Positions 35,228 through 43,268 of a stretch of DNA of 64,000 nt are shown in pieces. The notes under the pieces are model-generated. The model saw nothing but the letters and a program-made list of their open reading frames with translations, made no database searches and was not told the origin of the DNA. Where the stretch lies: assembly GCA_910575565.1 (NCBI GenBank), contig CAJTFL010000009.1, forward strand, positions 125,197-189,196. Reading direction: 5' to 3'. This DNA comes from Lachnospiraceae bacterium (GTDB lineage: Bacteria; Bacillota; Clostridia; Lachnospirales; Lachnospiraceae). The translations under genes were made by a program, and so were the position numbers. Position 1 is the first letter of the stretch. Each line of letters starts with the position of its first letter.

Positions 35228-36058
35228 ATGAAGGTTCAGAAAGTTATTAATAATAATATAGTCAGTTCCATTGATGACAATGGAGTTGAAGTGGTAGTTA
35301 TGGGGCGGGGGCTTGGATATAAAACGAAGGAGGGCATGGATGTTCCGGAAAGCAAGGTCGAGAAGATTTTTCGGTTAGACAATGAAGATGTGATGGATCG
35401 GTTTAAGACGCTTTTGTTTAAACTGCCTCCGGAACAGATACAGATTTCAACAGAGATTATCCAGTATGCGAACCAGGTTTTAAACAAACCGCTTAATCAG
35501 AACATTTACATAACATTAACAGATCATGTTAATTTTGCCATAGAACGGTTTCAGGAAAATATGGTGTTTATAACACCCCTTCTCCGGGAAGTGAAAAGTT
35601 ATTACCGTGAGGAGTACATGGTTGGGGAATTTGGAATTGCCTTAATTAACAAGAAGTTGGGGATTAAGCTCCCGGTGGATGAAGCTGCTTCCATGGCGCT
35701 TCATGTGGTAAATGCAGAGTACAATACCGTGATGCGGGATACGATGCATATTACCCAGTTAATCCGGCAGGTTGTGGGGATTGTGGAGGAGCGTTTTGCT
35801 ATTAATCCCAATGAGCGTTCCCACAATTACGACCGTTTCATTACCCATCTAAAGTTCTTAGCGCAAAAAATATATACAAATGATCTTTTGGATCCTGAGG
35901 AATCGGAATTTTCTCAGATGATTTCCCAAATGTATCCGGAAGAGTATGTCTGCGGCAAAAATATCCAAAGTTTTATCCAAGAAGAATACGGACATCAGAT
36001 ATCGGAAGAAGAAGTGGCATATTTAGCGGTTCATATTAAGAGGATTTGCCTGTCATAG
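35228..36058 (+). CDS. licT: BglG/LicT-family transcription antiterminator
   Basis: 276 residues: a CAT RNA-binding domain (1-58, KVQKVINNNIVSSIDDNGVE), PRD1 (about 65-165) and PRD2 (about 172-276). PRD histidines are phosphorylated by PTS proteins to report sugar status (DHVNFAIERF in PRD1; SHNYDRFITHLKFL and HIKRICLS in PRD2). It should bind the RAT upstream of its own gene. Unusually, no sugar permease or glycosidase follows; only an HPr-like protein and a lone EIIB domain do. Confidence 0.93.
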   Translation: MKVQKVINNNIVSSIDDNGVEVVVMGRGLGYKTKEGMDVPESKVEKIFRLDNEDVMDRFKTLLFKLPPEQIQISTEIIQYANQVLNKPLNQNIYITLTDHVNFAIERFQENMVFITPLLREVKSYYREEYMVGEFGIALINKKLGIKLPVDEAASMALHVVNAEYNTVMRDTMHITQLIRQVVGIVEERFAINPNERSHNYDRFITHLKFLAQKIYTNDLLDPEESEFSQMISQMYPEEYVCGKNIQSFIQEEYGHQISEEEVAYLAVHIKRICLS

Positions 36059-36079
36059 CATGAAGTTAAGGGAATGCTT

Positions 36080-36340
36080 ATGGTAAGTTGGGATTATCAG
36101 ATTCGTGATTATCGCGGGCTTCACGTAAAGCCTATTGCGGAAATTATGTCGGCCCTTTTGGATAGCCGGTGCAGTGTTTGGCTGTCCTGCCATGGGAGGC
36201 GGGTTAACGCCAGGGATGTGATGGGGCTGATGGAATTAAAAGGACGGAAAGGAGACATATTAGCATTTCAGTTTATGGGAGAGGATGAAGAAGCTGCGTC
36301 TGGGATTTGTCAGGAGCTTCTTTCAAAAATCAGGCTGTAA
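36080..36340 (+). CDS. HPr-like phosphocarrier with Asp in place of Ser46
   Basis: 86 residues in the HPr fold. With the ATG at 36080 (AAGGGA seven bases upstream), the active His falls exactly at position 15 (GLHVKP), Arg17 is replaced by Lys, and position 46, the regulatory Ser kinase site, is Asp (VNARDVMGLMEL). It could therefore take phosphate from Enzyme I but could not be switched by HPr kinase; the Asp might mimic permanent Ser-P. Adjacent to licT and an EIIB domain. Related to Crh-type proteins in concept, but those lose His15 rather than Ser46. Confidence 0.82.
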   Translation: MVSWDYQIRDYRGLHVKPIAEIMSALLDSRCSVWLSCHGRRVNARDVMGLMELKGRKGDILAFQFMGEDEEAASGICQELLSKIRL

Positions 36341-36416
36341 TATATATAAATTCAAGATGTGGTGGCAGCAGGGATGTAAGGTTTCTTACAAGCATGACGA
36401 GAAAGGGGAATTTAAT

Positions 36417-36695
36417 ATGGCAGCCAGTATCAATATCCTATCAGCCAACAACGACTTTACTGCAGTCGCTGCTGCCGTTTTGGCAGGCTTGGGCGGCAAA
36501 GAAAATGTAGAGTCTTTAGATAACTGCATTACCAGGCTTCGCCTGGAGGTAAAGGACCATACTAGAGTAGACGAGACCCAAATCCGATCCGCGGGTGTGG
36601 CAGGGGTGATCCGCCCCAGTGAAACCGCCGTACAGGTCGTTGTTGGTACTAAGGTGCAGTCTATTGCAGATGAGTTGAGGAAACTCCTGCAGTAA
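36417..36695 (+). CDS. Stand-alone PTS EIIB domain (glucose family)
   Basis: A 92-residue protein consisting only of an EIIB domain: SLDNCITRLRLEVKD carries the phospho-accepting Cys37 and VIRPSETAVQVVVG is the conserved second half. No EIIC membrane domain lies in the window. Start 36417 follows GAAAGGGG; longer in-frame codons overlap the HPr-like gene. It may pass phosphate to LicT PRDs or a distant EIIC, acting as a regulator rather than a transporter. Confidence 0.88.
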   Translation: MAASINILSANNDFTAVAAAVLAGLGGKENVESLDNCITRLRLEVKDHTRVDETQIRSAGVAGVIRPSETAVQVVVGTKVQSIADELRKLLQ

Positions 36696-36804
36696 GCAGT
36701 GTCCTTGGCAGACAGCTTAGTTGACAGAAAAGCGGACAGCGTGGAGACTTGAAGAACTGACATAAGGCGAAGTATGCCGGCCAAATGAACTGAATAGGGC
36801 AATA

Positions 36805-36856
36805 AAAGACCTCACTGTGGAACAGCACCCCCTGTTGTTACAGCGAGGTTTTTTAT
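36805..36856 (+). terminator. Terminator of the licT operon
   Basis: GACCTC-A-CTGT (from 36808) pairs with ACAG-C-GAGGT (36839-36849), followed by TTTTTT. The inner arm CAGCACCCCCTG adds further pairing. Confidence 0.8.
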
Positions 36857-36966
36857 TTGTGGAAAGCTTCCTATTTTCGGGTAAAAGTGGTATACTACAG
36901 GGAAAAGGGCGCTTATGGCGCTTAGGGCGCTTGCGGCAGGAGCGCTCCGTAAAAGGAGGAGCCTAT

Positions 36967-38163
36967 ATGATTGCAGAGAAGATGAAGCCGCTGCTGGCGA
37001 ATAATTCCGCCATCCGCATGATGTTTGAGGAGGGAAATCGGCTGGCCTTAATACATGGCAGGGAAAATGTGTATGACTTTAGCTTGGGAAACCCCAATGT
37101 CCCGGCTCCCGAAGGGGTAAAGCAGGCCATTATGGATATATTAAACGAGGAAGAATCCACCGCCGTCCATGGTTACATGAGCAATGCAGGGTACGAGGAT
37201 GTGCGGGATGCCATTGCCCTGTCGCTGAACCAAAGGTTTGGGACAAATTTCCGCCTGGAAAATATTGTTATGACCGTGGGGGCGGCCAGTGGGCTGAACA
37301 TTATCTTAAAGTCGCTTTTAAATCCCGGGGATCAGGTGCTTGTGTTTGCCCCATATTTTTTAGAGTACAGCAATTATGTGAGGAATTATGACGGTGAATT
37401 AGTGGTGGTGTCCCCTGACCGGGAAAGCTTCCAGCCTAATTTAACAGAGTTTGAGGAAAAGATTGGGAGAAAGACGAAGGCAGTCATCATCAATTCCCCT
37501 AATAATCCTACCGGCGTAGTGTATTCCGAAGATACCTTGATCAGGCTGGGGGAGATTTTAGAGAGGAAGAGCCGGGAAATCGGCCATCCGATTTTATTGA
37601 TCTCCGATGAGCCTTACCGGGAACTGGTGTACGACGGGGCAAAAGTGCCCTTTGTCACCAGGTTTTACCGGGATACGGTGGTTTGCTATTCCTTTAGCAA
37701 ATCCTTATCCCTTCCGGGAGAGCGGATTGGATATCTGGCTATACCGGATGAGGTGACGGATTCAGGGGAGCTTATCGCGGCAGCGGTTATCGCTAACCGG
37801 GTTATGGGCTGCGTAAATGCGCCTTCCCTCTTCCAGCGGGTGATAAAGCGGTGCATCGATGAGAAAGTAAATGTGGAGGCGTATAACCGGAACCGGAACC
37901 TGCTTTACTTATCCTTAAAAAGCTATGGCTTTGACTGCATAAAGCCGGAGGGGGCATTTTATCTTTTTGTGAAGTCACCCTTAGAAGACGAGAAGGAATT
38001 CTGTGCCGTCTGCAAAAAGTACCGTGTGCTGGTTGTGCCGGGCAGTTCTTTTGCCTGCACCGGGTATGTGCGGATTTCTTACTGCGTGTCCTATGAACAG
38101 ATTGAGCGTTCCCTGCCAGCGTTTAAAAAAATTGGGGAAGAGTGCGGCGTAAGGCCGCAGTGA
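36967..38163 (+). CDS. Class I/II pyridoxal-phosphate aminotransferase (aspartate-type)
   Basis: 398 residues. PLP-binding Lys in SFSKSLSLPGERIGYL, Asp in SDEPYRELVYD, substrate-binding SPNNPTGVVYS and a C-terminal Arg in GYVRISYCVS. It probably transfers the amino group between aspartate or an aromatic/branched amino acid and 2-oxoglutarate; exact substrate unclear. AAAGGAGG precedes ATG 36967. hisC follows 15 bases after its stop, so the two aminotransferases are co-transcribed. Confidence 0.88.
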   Translation: MIAEKMKPLLANNSAIRMMFEEGNRLALIHGRENVYDFSLGNPNVPAPEGVKQAIMDILNEEESTAVHGYMSNAGYEDVRDAIALSLNQRFGTNFRLENIVMTVGAASGLNIILKSLLNPGDQVLVFAPYFLEYSNYVRNYDGELVVVSPDRESFQPNLTEFEEKIGRKTKAVIINSPNNPTGVVYSEDTLIRLGEILERKSREIGHPILLISDEPYRELVYDGAKVPFVTRFYRDTVVCYSFSKSLSLPGERIGYLAIPDEVTDSGELIAAAVIANRVMGCVNAPSLFQRVIKRCIDEKVNVEAYNRNRNLLYLSLKSYGFDCIKPEGAFYLFVKSPLEDEKEFCAVCKKYRVLVVPGSSFACTGYVRISYCVSYEQIERSLPAFKKIGEECGVRPQ

Positions 38164-38178
38164 TGATGGGAGGATATG

Positions 38179-39261
38179 ATGGACAAAAGACCTTGGGAAG
38201 CAAATATCAGGAAGGTAGTGCCTTATGTGCCGGGTGAGCAGCCTGCGGGGGATCGCCTGGTTAAGTTAAATACAAATGAGAATCCTTACGGGCCTGCTCC
38301 GGGGGTGAGGAAGGCCTTAAGGGAGATGGATGCCGGCGGGTTCAGGAAGTATCCGGATCCTGCGGCTAATGCCTTGACGGCGGCGCTGGCTGCACGCTAC
38401 GGGGTAGGCCAGGATCAGGTTTTTGTGGGCGTAGGCTCAGATGATGTGCTGGGGATGGCATTTTTAACGTTTTTTAACGGGGAAAAGCCGGTGCTGTTTC
38501 CGGACATTACCTACTCCTTTTATCCGGTATGGGCCGAGCTTTTTGGGATTCCTTTTAAAACTTGTGAGCTGGATTCTTCGCTTCGGATCCGGAAGGGAGA
38601 TTACGGGCAGCCTAACGGGGGGATCATTTTCCCCAACCCTAACGCGCCTACAGGCCTGCTCATGGGCCTGGATGAGGTGGAGGAGATCCTGGGAAGAAAC
38701 CAGGATGTGGTGGTTATTGTTGACGAAGCCTACATTGATTTTGGTGGGCAGTCAGCCATCCCCTTAGTTTCCCGCTATGAGAACCTTTTGGTGGTGCAAA
38801 CCTTCAGCAAATCCCGCTCCATGGCCGGGATGCGGATCGGCTATGCCATAGGCCACAGGGATTTAATCCGCGCTTTAAATGATGTGAAGTATTCCTATAA
38901 TTCCTATACCATGAATATGCCTTCCATTATCCTGGGGGCAGAGGCGGTAAAGGATGAGGCGTATTTTCAGGAAACCTTGGGAAGGATTGTGGCTACCCGG
39001 GAAAAGACAAAGGGGTGGATGAGGGAATTAGGGTTTGATTTTCCGGATTCCCAGGCAAATTTCCTTCTGGTTTCCCATGGGCAGGCGAAGGCAGAATGGC
39101 TGTTTGAGCAGCTGAAGAAAGAGCAGATCTATGTCCGGTATTTTAAAACGCCCAGGCTGGATAACCGCCTGCGGATTACCATAGGAACGGATGAGGAGAT
39201 GGAGATCCTTAGGAAGGCTTTGGAGAAGCTTTTGCAATTCGCAGATGTTTATGCGGGTTAA
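38179..39261 (+). CDS. hisC: Histidinol-phosphate aminotransferase
   Basis: 360 residues. KLNTNENPYGPAPGV near the N-terminus, PNPNAPTGLLM, VVDEAYIDFGG and the PLP lysine in TFSKSRSMAGMRIGYA are HisC signatures. It makes L-histidinol phosphate. No other his genes adjoin, so it may also serve aromatic amino acid transamination. ATG 38179 (five bases after GGGAGG) is favoured over 38176. Confidence 0.92.
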   Translation: MDKRPWEANIRKVVPYVPGEQPAGDRLVKLNTNENPYGPAPGVRKALREMDAGGFRKYPDPAANALTAALAARYGVGQDQVFVGVGSDDVLGMAFLTFFNGEKPVLFPDITYSFYPVWAELFGIPFKTCELDSSLRIRKGDYGQPNGGIIFPNPNAPTGLLMGLDEVEEILGRNQDVVVIVDEAYIDFGGQSAIPLVSRYENLLVVQTFSKSRSMAGMRIGYAIGHRDLIRALNDVKYSYNSYTMNMPSIILGAEAVKDEAYFQETLGRIVATREKTKGWMRELGFDFPDSQANFLLVSHGQAKAEWLFEQLKKEQIYVRYFKTPRLDNRLRITIGTDEEMEILRKALEKLLQFADVYAG

Positions 39262-39300
39262 CCTATTCAGATCCAGGTGTAGAAAGGGGTAAAGGCTGTC

Positions 39301-40425
39301 TTGGAACGTTTGGTCAGGAGCGTCCGGTATTGTTTTAATATTGTCATTCCCCTTGGGGGATGGATCTTGCTGTTTGTTTTGGGGCCGAAGCTTTTTAAGT
39401 TTTTTATGCCTTTTGTCATCGGGTGGATTCTGGCAATGATTGCCAATCCCCTGGTCCGGTTTTTGGAAAATCATTTAAAGCTGGTCAGGAAGCACAGCTC
39501 TGCGGTGATTATCATCCTGGTGCTGGCCGGTGTGGTTGCCGGGATTTACCTGTTAAGTTCCCGCCTGCTGGCAGGGTGCATAGAGCTTTTAAAGGATCTT
39601 CCCCAGCTGTTTGCCATGGCAAAGGAGGACGTGACGGAAGCCTGGGGGAACGTAACCCGCCTGTTTTCCCGGTTTCCGGCAAGCGTCCAGAATTCCTTCG
39701 CCCAGTTCGGGAATAACTTAGGCAAGTATCTGACCGGATTTTTAGAGGCGATTGCCCCGCCTACGGTGGCTGTGGCAGGCAGCGTAGCCAAGCAGATTCC
39801 AGGGGCTTTTGTCAGCACGGTGATTACGCTGCTGTCGGCATACTTTTTTACGGTAGAGCAGGATAAGATCATTGCCATGGGGAAAAAGTATGCGCCCGGT
39901 TGGCTGAAGCGATACCTGCTGCTGTTAAAGCAGGATGCCAAGAGGCTGATCGGCGGGTATTTCTTGGCGCAGTTTAGGATTATGTTTGTGGTGGCGGCAG
40001 TGCTGGCAGTAGGGTTTTTGATTCTTGGCGTCCATTACGGGCTGCTTTTTGCCGTCCTTATCGCGTTTTTGGATTTCCTGCCCATGTTTGGGACGGGGAC
40101 GGCGCTGGGGCCGTGGGCGTTAATCAAGCTGTTTTCCGGGGAGTATGCCTTTGCGGCAGGGCTGATTTTGCTCTATGTTCTGACGCAGGTAGTCCGCCAG
40201 GTGATCCAGCCGAAGATCGTAGGGGATGCCATGGGGCTTCCGCCTTTGGCAACCTTGTTTTTGCTGTACCTGGGCTTTAAGCTGGAAGGGATAGCCGGAA
40301 TGATCCTGGCAGTCCCGGTAGGCCTGCTTTTTTTTAGCCTTTACCAGCATGGAGCGTTTGAAGGGATTTTGGAGAATATCAGGCTTTTGGCGGAGGAGAT
40401 CCGCAGGTTTCGGCTTGGGGAATGA
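39301..40425 (+). CDS. AI-2E family membrane protein, YtvI-like
   Basis: 374 residues with seven or eight hydrophobic segments: paired N-terminal helices (WILLFVLGPKLFKFFMPFV), a soluble middle domain, and a C-terminal bundle with FGTGTALGPWALIKLFSG and PPLATLFLLYLGFKLEGIAG. The pattern is that of AI-2E/PerM transporters, closest in layout to the sporulation protein YtvI; the substrate is unknown. TTG start with a weak upstream AAGGGG; the exact start is uncertain. Confidence 0.8.
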   Translation: MERLVRSVRYCFNIVIPLGGWILLFVLGPKLFKFFMPFVIGWILAMIANPLVRFLENHLKLVRKHSSAVIIILVLAGVVAGIYLLSSRLLAGCIELLKDLPQLFAMAKEDVTEAWGNVTRLFSRFPASVQNSFAQFGNNLGKYLTGFLEAIAPPTVAVAGSVAKQIPGAFVSTVITLLSAYFFTVEQDKIIAMGKKYAPGWLKRYLLLLKQDAKRLIGGYFLAQFRIMFVVAAVLAVGFLILGVHYGLLFAVLIAFLDFLPMFGTGTALGPWALIKLFSGEYAFAAGLILLYVLTQVVRQVIQPKIVGDAMGLPPLATLFLLYLGFKLEGIAGMILAVPVGLLFFSLYQHGAFEGILENIRLLAEEIRRFRLGE

Positions 40426-40442
40426 ATGTGTGGCTTAAGAGG

Positions 40443-40469
40443 CGGCAGGCTGGGTAGCCTGCCGTTTTT
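40443..40469 (+). terminator. Terminator after the YtvI-like gene
   Basis: CGGCAGGCT (40443-40451) and AGCCTGCCG (40456-40464) form a perfect 9-bp stem with loop GGGT, followed by TTTTTC. Confidence 0.93.
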
Positions 40470-40482
40470 CGCTGTGATTCCC

Positions 40483-40607
40483 ACTGAGGGAGCGCCCGCA
40501 TATGAGCAAAAGGAGCTGCGCAAGCAGCAAAGAGCGCTGAAAGCGCGATTTCCCCTAAAGGGACGCTGCGCAGTGCGAATGGCGCGGGCTGAACGGACGG
40601 TAGATTT
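40483..40607 (+). repeat. Structured repeat R2, copy 2
   Basis: 125 bases homologous to the minus strand of 29140-29265. The stems CTGC-GCAA-GCAG and GCGCT-GAA-AGCGC sit where copy 1 has CTGC-GTAA-GCAG and TGCC-GTAA-GGCA: loop and stem bases differ but pairing is kept. It lies between a terminator and the promoter of the next gene, in a stretch without a credible gene. Confidence 0.85.
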
Positions 40608-40621
40608 TATACAAAAATCCA

Positions 40622-40651
40622 TTGAATCAAACGTGGGAAGTGTGCTATAAT
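40622..40651 (+). promoter_or_regulatory. Promoter of the L,D-transpeptidase gene
   Basis: TTGAAT (40622-40627), 18-base spacer, TATAAT (40646-40651) with an upstream TGTGC that approximates an extended -10. Confidence 0.7.
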
Positions 40652-40689
40652 TCCGTAGGATGCAAAATAATAGAGAGGTTTTGTGTGTT

Positions 40690-43086
40690 ATGGAAAAAAA
40701 TGTCACCAGCAAGGGTGGTAAGGAAAGGGAGATCGTCCAGATGGATGATGGCCTTAAGGGGGAGTCCCTGACCATCCGGGAGGAGGATGGCCAGCCTAGG
40801 GATAGATTTCTGGATGATTCGGAGGGCAGGAAAGACGGGTATTACCTGGATGATGATTATGACGGCATCGGTTTTCCGGACGAATTTGATGAATTTGAAG
40901 ATTACGGGTTTGAAGAAGATGAACCGAGGATGATTCCTGGCTTTAAAGGACGGGAGGATGAGATACACAGGCCAAAGGCAGAGGAAGAAGAATTGCTGCA
41001 GGAAGAATTGCTGCAGGAGGATCTTGGGGAAGCGGCATCCTTTTCGGAGGCTCCAAAGGAAACAGCAAGCGCCTCGTTAAATGGCCTTGAGGGTGAAAGC
41101 TCTAATGATAAAGAGGAAAGGGAAGAAGAGACGTTGAATAGTTCAGGACAAACGAGAAAAGGGATTAAGATTGAACTGGAGGGTGAGAAGGAAAAGGGGA
41201 AAAAGAAATCTTCCGGCAAAAGGAAGCTGGCTGCCTTCCTTACGCTGCTTGCCCTTGGTTTGGCTGGAGGAGCCGGGGCATATTTGATAAAAGCCGGAAG
41301 CTATCGGGATGCTTTCTGTCCCAATACCACGATTAATGGCTTGGACGCGGAAGGGATGAGCGTGGAGGAAGTGAAGGAGAGTATGTCTTCCTCCCTGGAT
41401 AATTACCAGATCCGGCTGATTGGCCGGGACGGAAAAGAGACGGTGGTTTCCAAGGAGGATATCGGCCTTCATACGGTTTTTGACGGCACGCTGGAGAAGT
41501 TAATGGAAAAGCAGAATCCTTATCTGTGGGGACTGTCTTATTTTGGGGGAAATAGCTCCAAGGTGGACGCGGTGATTGCCTATGATGAGGGGACGTTTTC
41601 ACGGTACGTTGATCAGCTGGGCATTTTGGATCCGGCCAAAGAGGTTCCTTACCGGGAAGCTTACCTGTCGGAATATATCGAGGGAAAAGGCTATGAGATT
41701 GTGCCGGAGGAACCAGGGACGGCTGTGGACAAGGAAAAGTTTACCCAGGCTTTTTCCCAGGCGGTTCTGGCCTTGCAGCCCCAGCTTAGCCTGGAAAGCG
41801 CAGGCTGCTATGTAAGGCAGCGGCAGGAAGTGCCGGAGGCCTTGATCCAGCTTCAGGACAAGCTGAACCGCTATGCTACCATGACGGTGACGTATACCTT
41901 TGGGAAGAATGAGGAAGTGCTTAACGGGGATGAGATCCACCAATGGGTTTCCTTTGATGACAATGACCAGGTGGTGGTGGATGAGGCCATGGTCAGCGAC
42001 TATGTGGAGCGTCTGGCGAAAAAGTACAATACGGCTTATACTACCCGGAAGTTTAAGACCAGCTACGGCCAGGAGGTAGAGGTGACTGGATATTACGGCT
42101 GGCGGATTGACCAGAAGGCGGAGGCTGCGGCTCTTAAGGAAGTGATTTTATCCGGGGAAAGCCAGTCCAGGGAACCGGAGTATTCCCAGACGGGAGCCAG
42201 TTTTGATGAGAATGATTATGGAAATACGTATGCGGAGGTGAACCTGACTGCCCAGCATATGTTTCTTTACGTGGATGGAAACAAGGTGATGGAATCTGAT
42301 TTCGTGTCGGGGAACGTGGCAAGGGGGTTTGCTACGCCTCCTGGGATATTCGGGATTATGTATAAGCAGAGGGATGCGGTGCTTCGGGGGCCGGGGTACG
42401 CCAGCCCGGTAAGGTTTTGGATGCCTTTTAACGGCGGCATCGGTTTCCATGATGCCAACTGGAGGGGGCAGTTTGGAGGGAGCATTTACCGGACGAACGG
42501 TTCCCATGGCTGTGTCAATATGCCTTATGAGGCAGCAAAAACGCTGTTTGAGAATATTTATACCGGTATGCCAGTGATTTGCTATAACTTAGACGGGACG
42601 GGGAACCAGAAAAGTACGTCGGCTTACGGCGGGGCGCCGATTGCGGCTCCGGCGCCTGATCCGGTTCCTGCCCCTGTGCCCCTTCCCTTGCCTTCGGATG
42701 CTGTCCCGGCAGTGGTTCCGGAAGATGGCACTACCTTGATACCTTCGGATGGGGCAGTGCCTGTGGAATCGGAGACGGCTCCGGCGGCAGAATCCTCTGC
42801 CCCGGCTTCGGGCAACCAGTGGCAGGAATACGGCCCCGGATGGCAGGCGCCCCAGGCGCAGCCAGAGCCTGGCTTAACCCCGGCGGAAACCCCGGCGCCT
42901 GCCCCAGCAGAGTCCCCAGCTCCGGCGCCCGCCCCGGCAGAGTCCCCAGCTCCGGCGCCCGCCCCGGCAGAATCCCCAGCTCCGGCGCCCGCCCCGGCAG
43001 AGACGCCGGCTCCGGCCGCCCCTCCTGAAGCGCCTGGCACGCCGGTTCCGGTAGCTATCCCGGAAACGCCTCCCAGCGTGGGGTAA
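40690..43086 (+). CDS. Membrane-anchored L,D-transpeptidase with proline-rich tail
   Basis: 798 residues. A long acidic cytoplasmic segment (1-185), one membrane helix (KLAAFLTLLALGLAGGAGAYLI region, about 188-210), two peptidoglycan-binding-type repeats (about 215-490), a YkuD catalytic domain (about 520-640) with the active-site motif NGSHGCVNMP, then about 150 residues of Ala/Pro/Glu repeats (APAPAESPAP). It should form 3-3 cross-links in peptidoglycan outside the cell. Start ATG 40690 after AGAGAGG. The long acidic cytoplasmic part and Pro-rich extracellular tail are unusual additions. Confidence 0.88.
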   Translation: MEKNVTSKGGKEREIVQMDDGLKGESLTIREEDGQPRDRFLDDSEGRKDGYYLDDDYDGIGFPDEFDEFEDYGFEEDEPRMIPGFKGREDEIHRPKAEEEELLQEELLQEDLGEAASFSEAPKETASASLNGLEGESSNDKEEREEETLNSSGQTRKGIKIELEGEKEKGKKKSSGKRKLAAFLTLLALGLAGGAGAYLIKAGSYRDAFCPNTTINGLDAEGMSVEEVKESMSSSLDNYQIRLIGRDGKETVVSKEDIGLHTVFDGTLEKLMEKQNPYLWGLSYFGGNSSKVDAVIAYDEGTFSRYVDQLGILDPAKEVPYREAYLSEYIEGKGYEIVPEEPGTAVDKEKFTQAFSQAVLALQPQLSLESAGCYVRQRQEVPEALIQLQDKLNRYATMTVTYTFGKNEEVLNGDEIHQWVSFDDNDQVVVDEAMVSDYVERLAKKYNTAYTTRKFKTSYGQEVEVTGYYGWRIDQKAEAAALKEVILSGESQSREPEYSQTGASFDENDYGNTYAEVNLTAQHMFLYVDGNKVMESDFVSGNVARGFATPPGIFGIMYKQRDAVLRGPGYASPVRFWMPFNGGIGFHDANWRGQFGGSIYRTNGSHGCVNMPYEAAKTLFENIYTGMPVICYNLDGTGNQKSTSAYGGAPIAAPAPDPVPAPVPLPLPSDAVPAVVPEDGTTLIPSDGAVPVESETAPAAESSAPASGNQWQEYGPGWQAPQAQPEPGLTPAETPAPAPAESPAPAPAPAESPAPAPAPAESPAPAPAPAETPAPAAPPEAPGTPVPVAIPETPPSVG

Positions 43087-43160
43087 AGACTTTTTGACCT
43101 TAATGTCATAATTTATACATATATTCGTAAGAAAATTGTCATTTTTTTAGGGTTATCTTT

Positions 43161-43169
43161 TGCTATAAT
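43161..43169 (+). promoter_or_regulatory. Extended -10 promoter of the LCP gene
   Basis: TGCTATAAT (43161-43169) is an extended -10. A TTGTCA at 43136-43141 is 22 bases upstream, too far for a standard spacer, so the promoter probably relies on the extended element. Confidence 0.55.
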
Positions 43170-43268
43170 GGGAAACGGAGTTTTTGCGTTATTGAACTGA
43201 GAAGTTGGGTTTTTCCTTGAAGATTGCCTGCGAAGAGGGAAAAGAAGGACAGAGATAGGGGGACGCCT

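Noticed and set aside
40426..40650. A 74-codon plus-strand frame over R2 copy 2
   Set aside because: It begins at a terminator and runs through a structured repeat; the other R2 copy differs by stem-preserving changes and length shifts that break the frame, so it is unlikely to be a gene.
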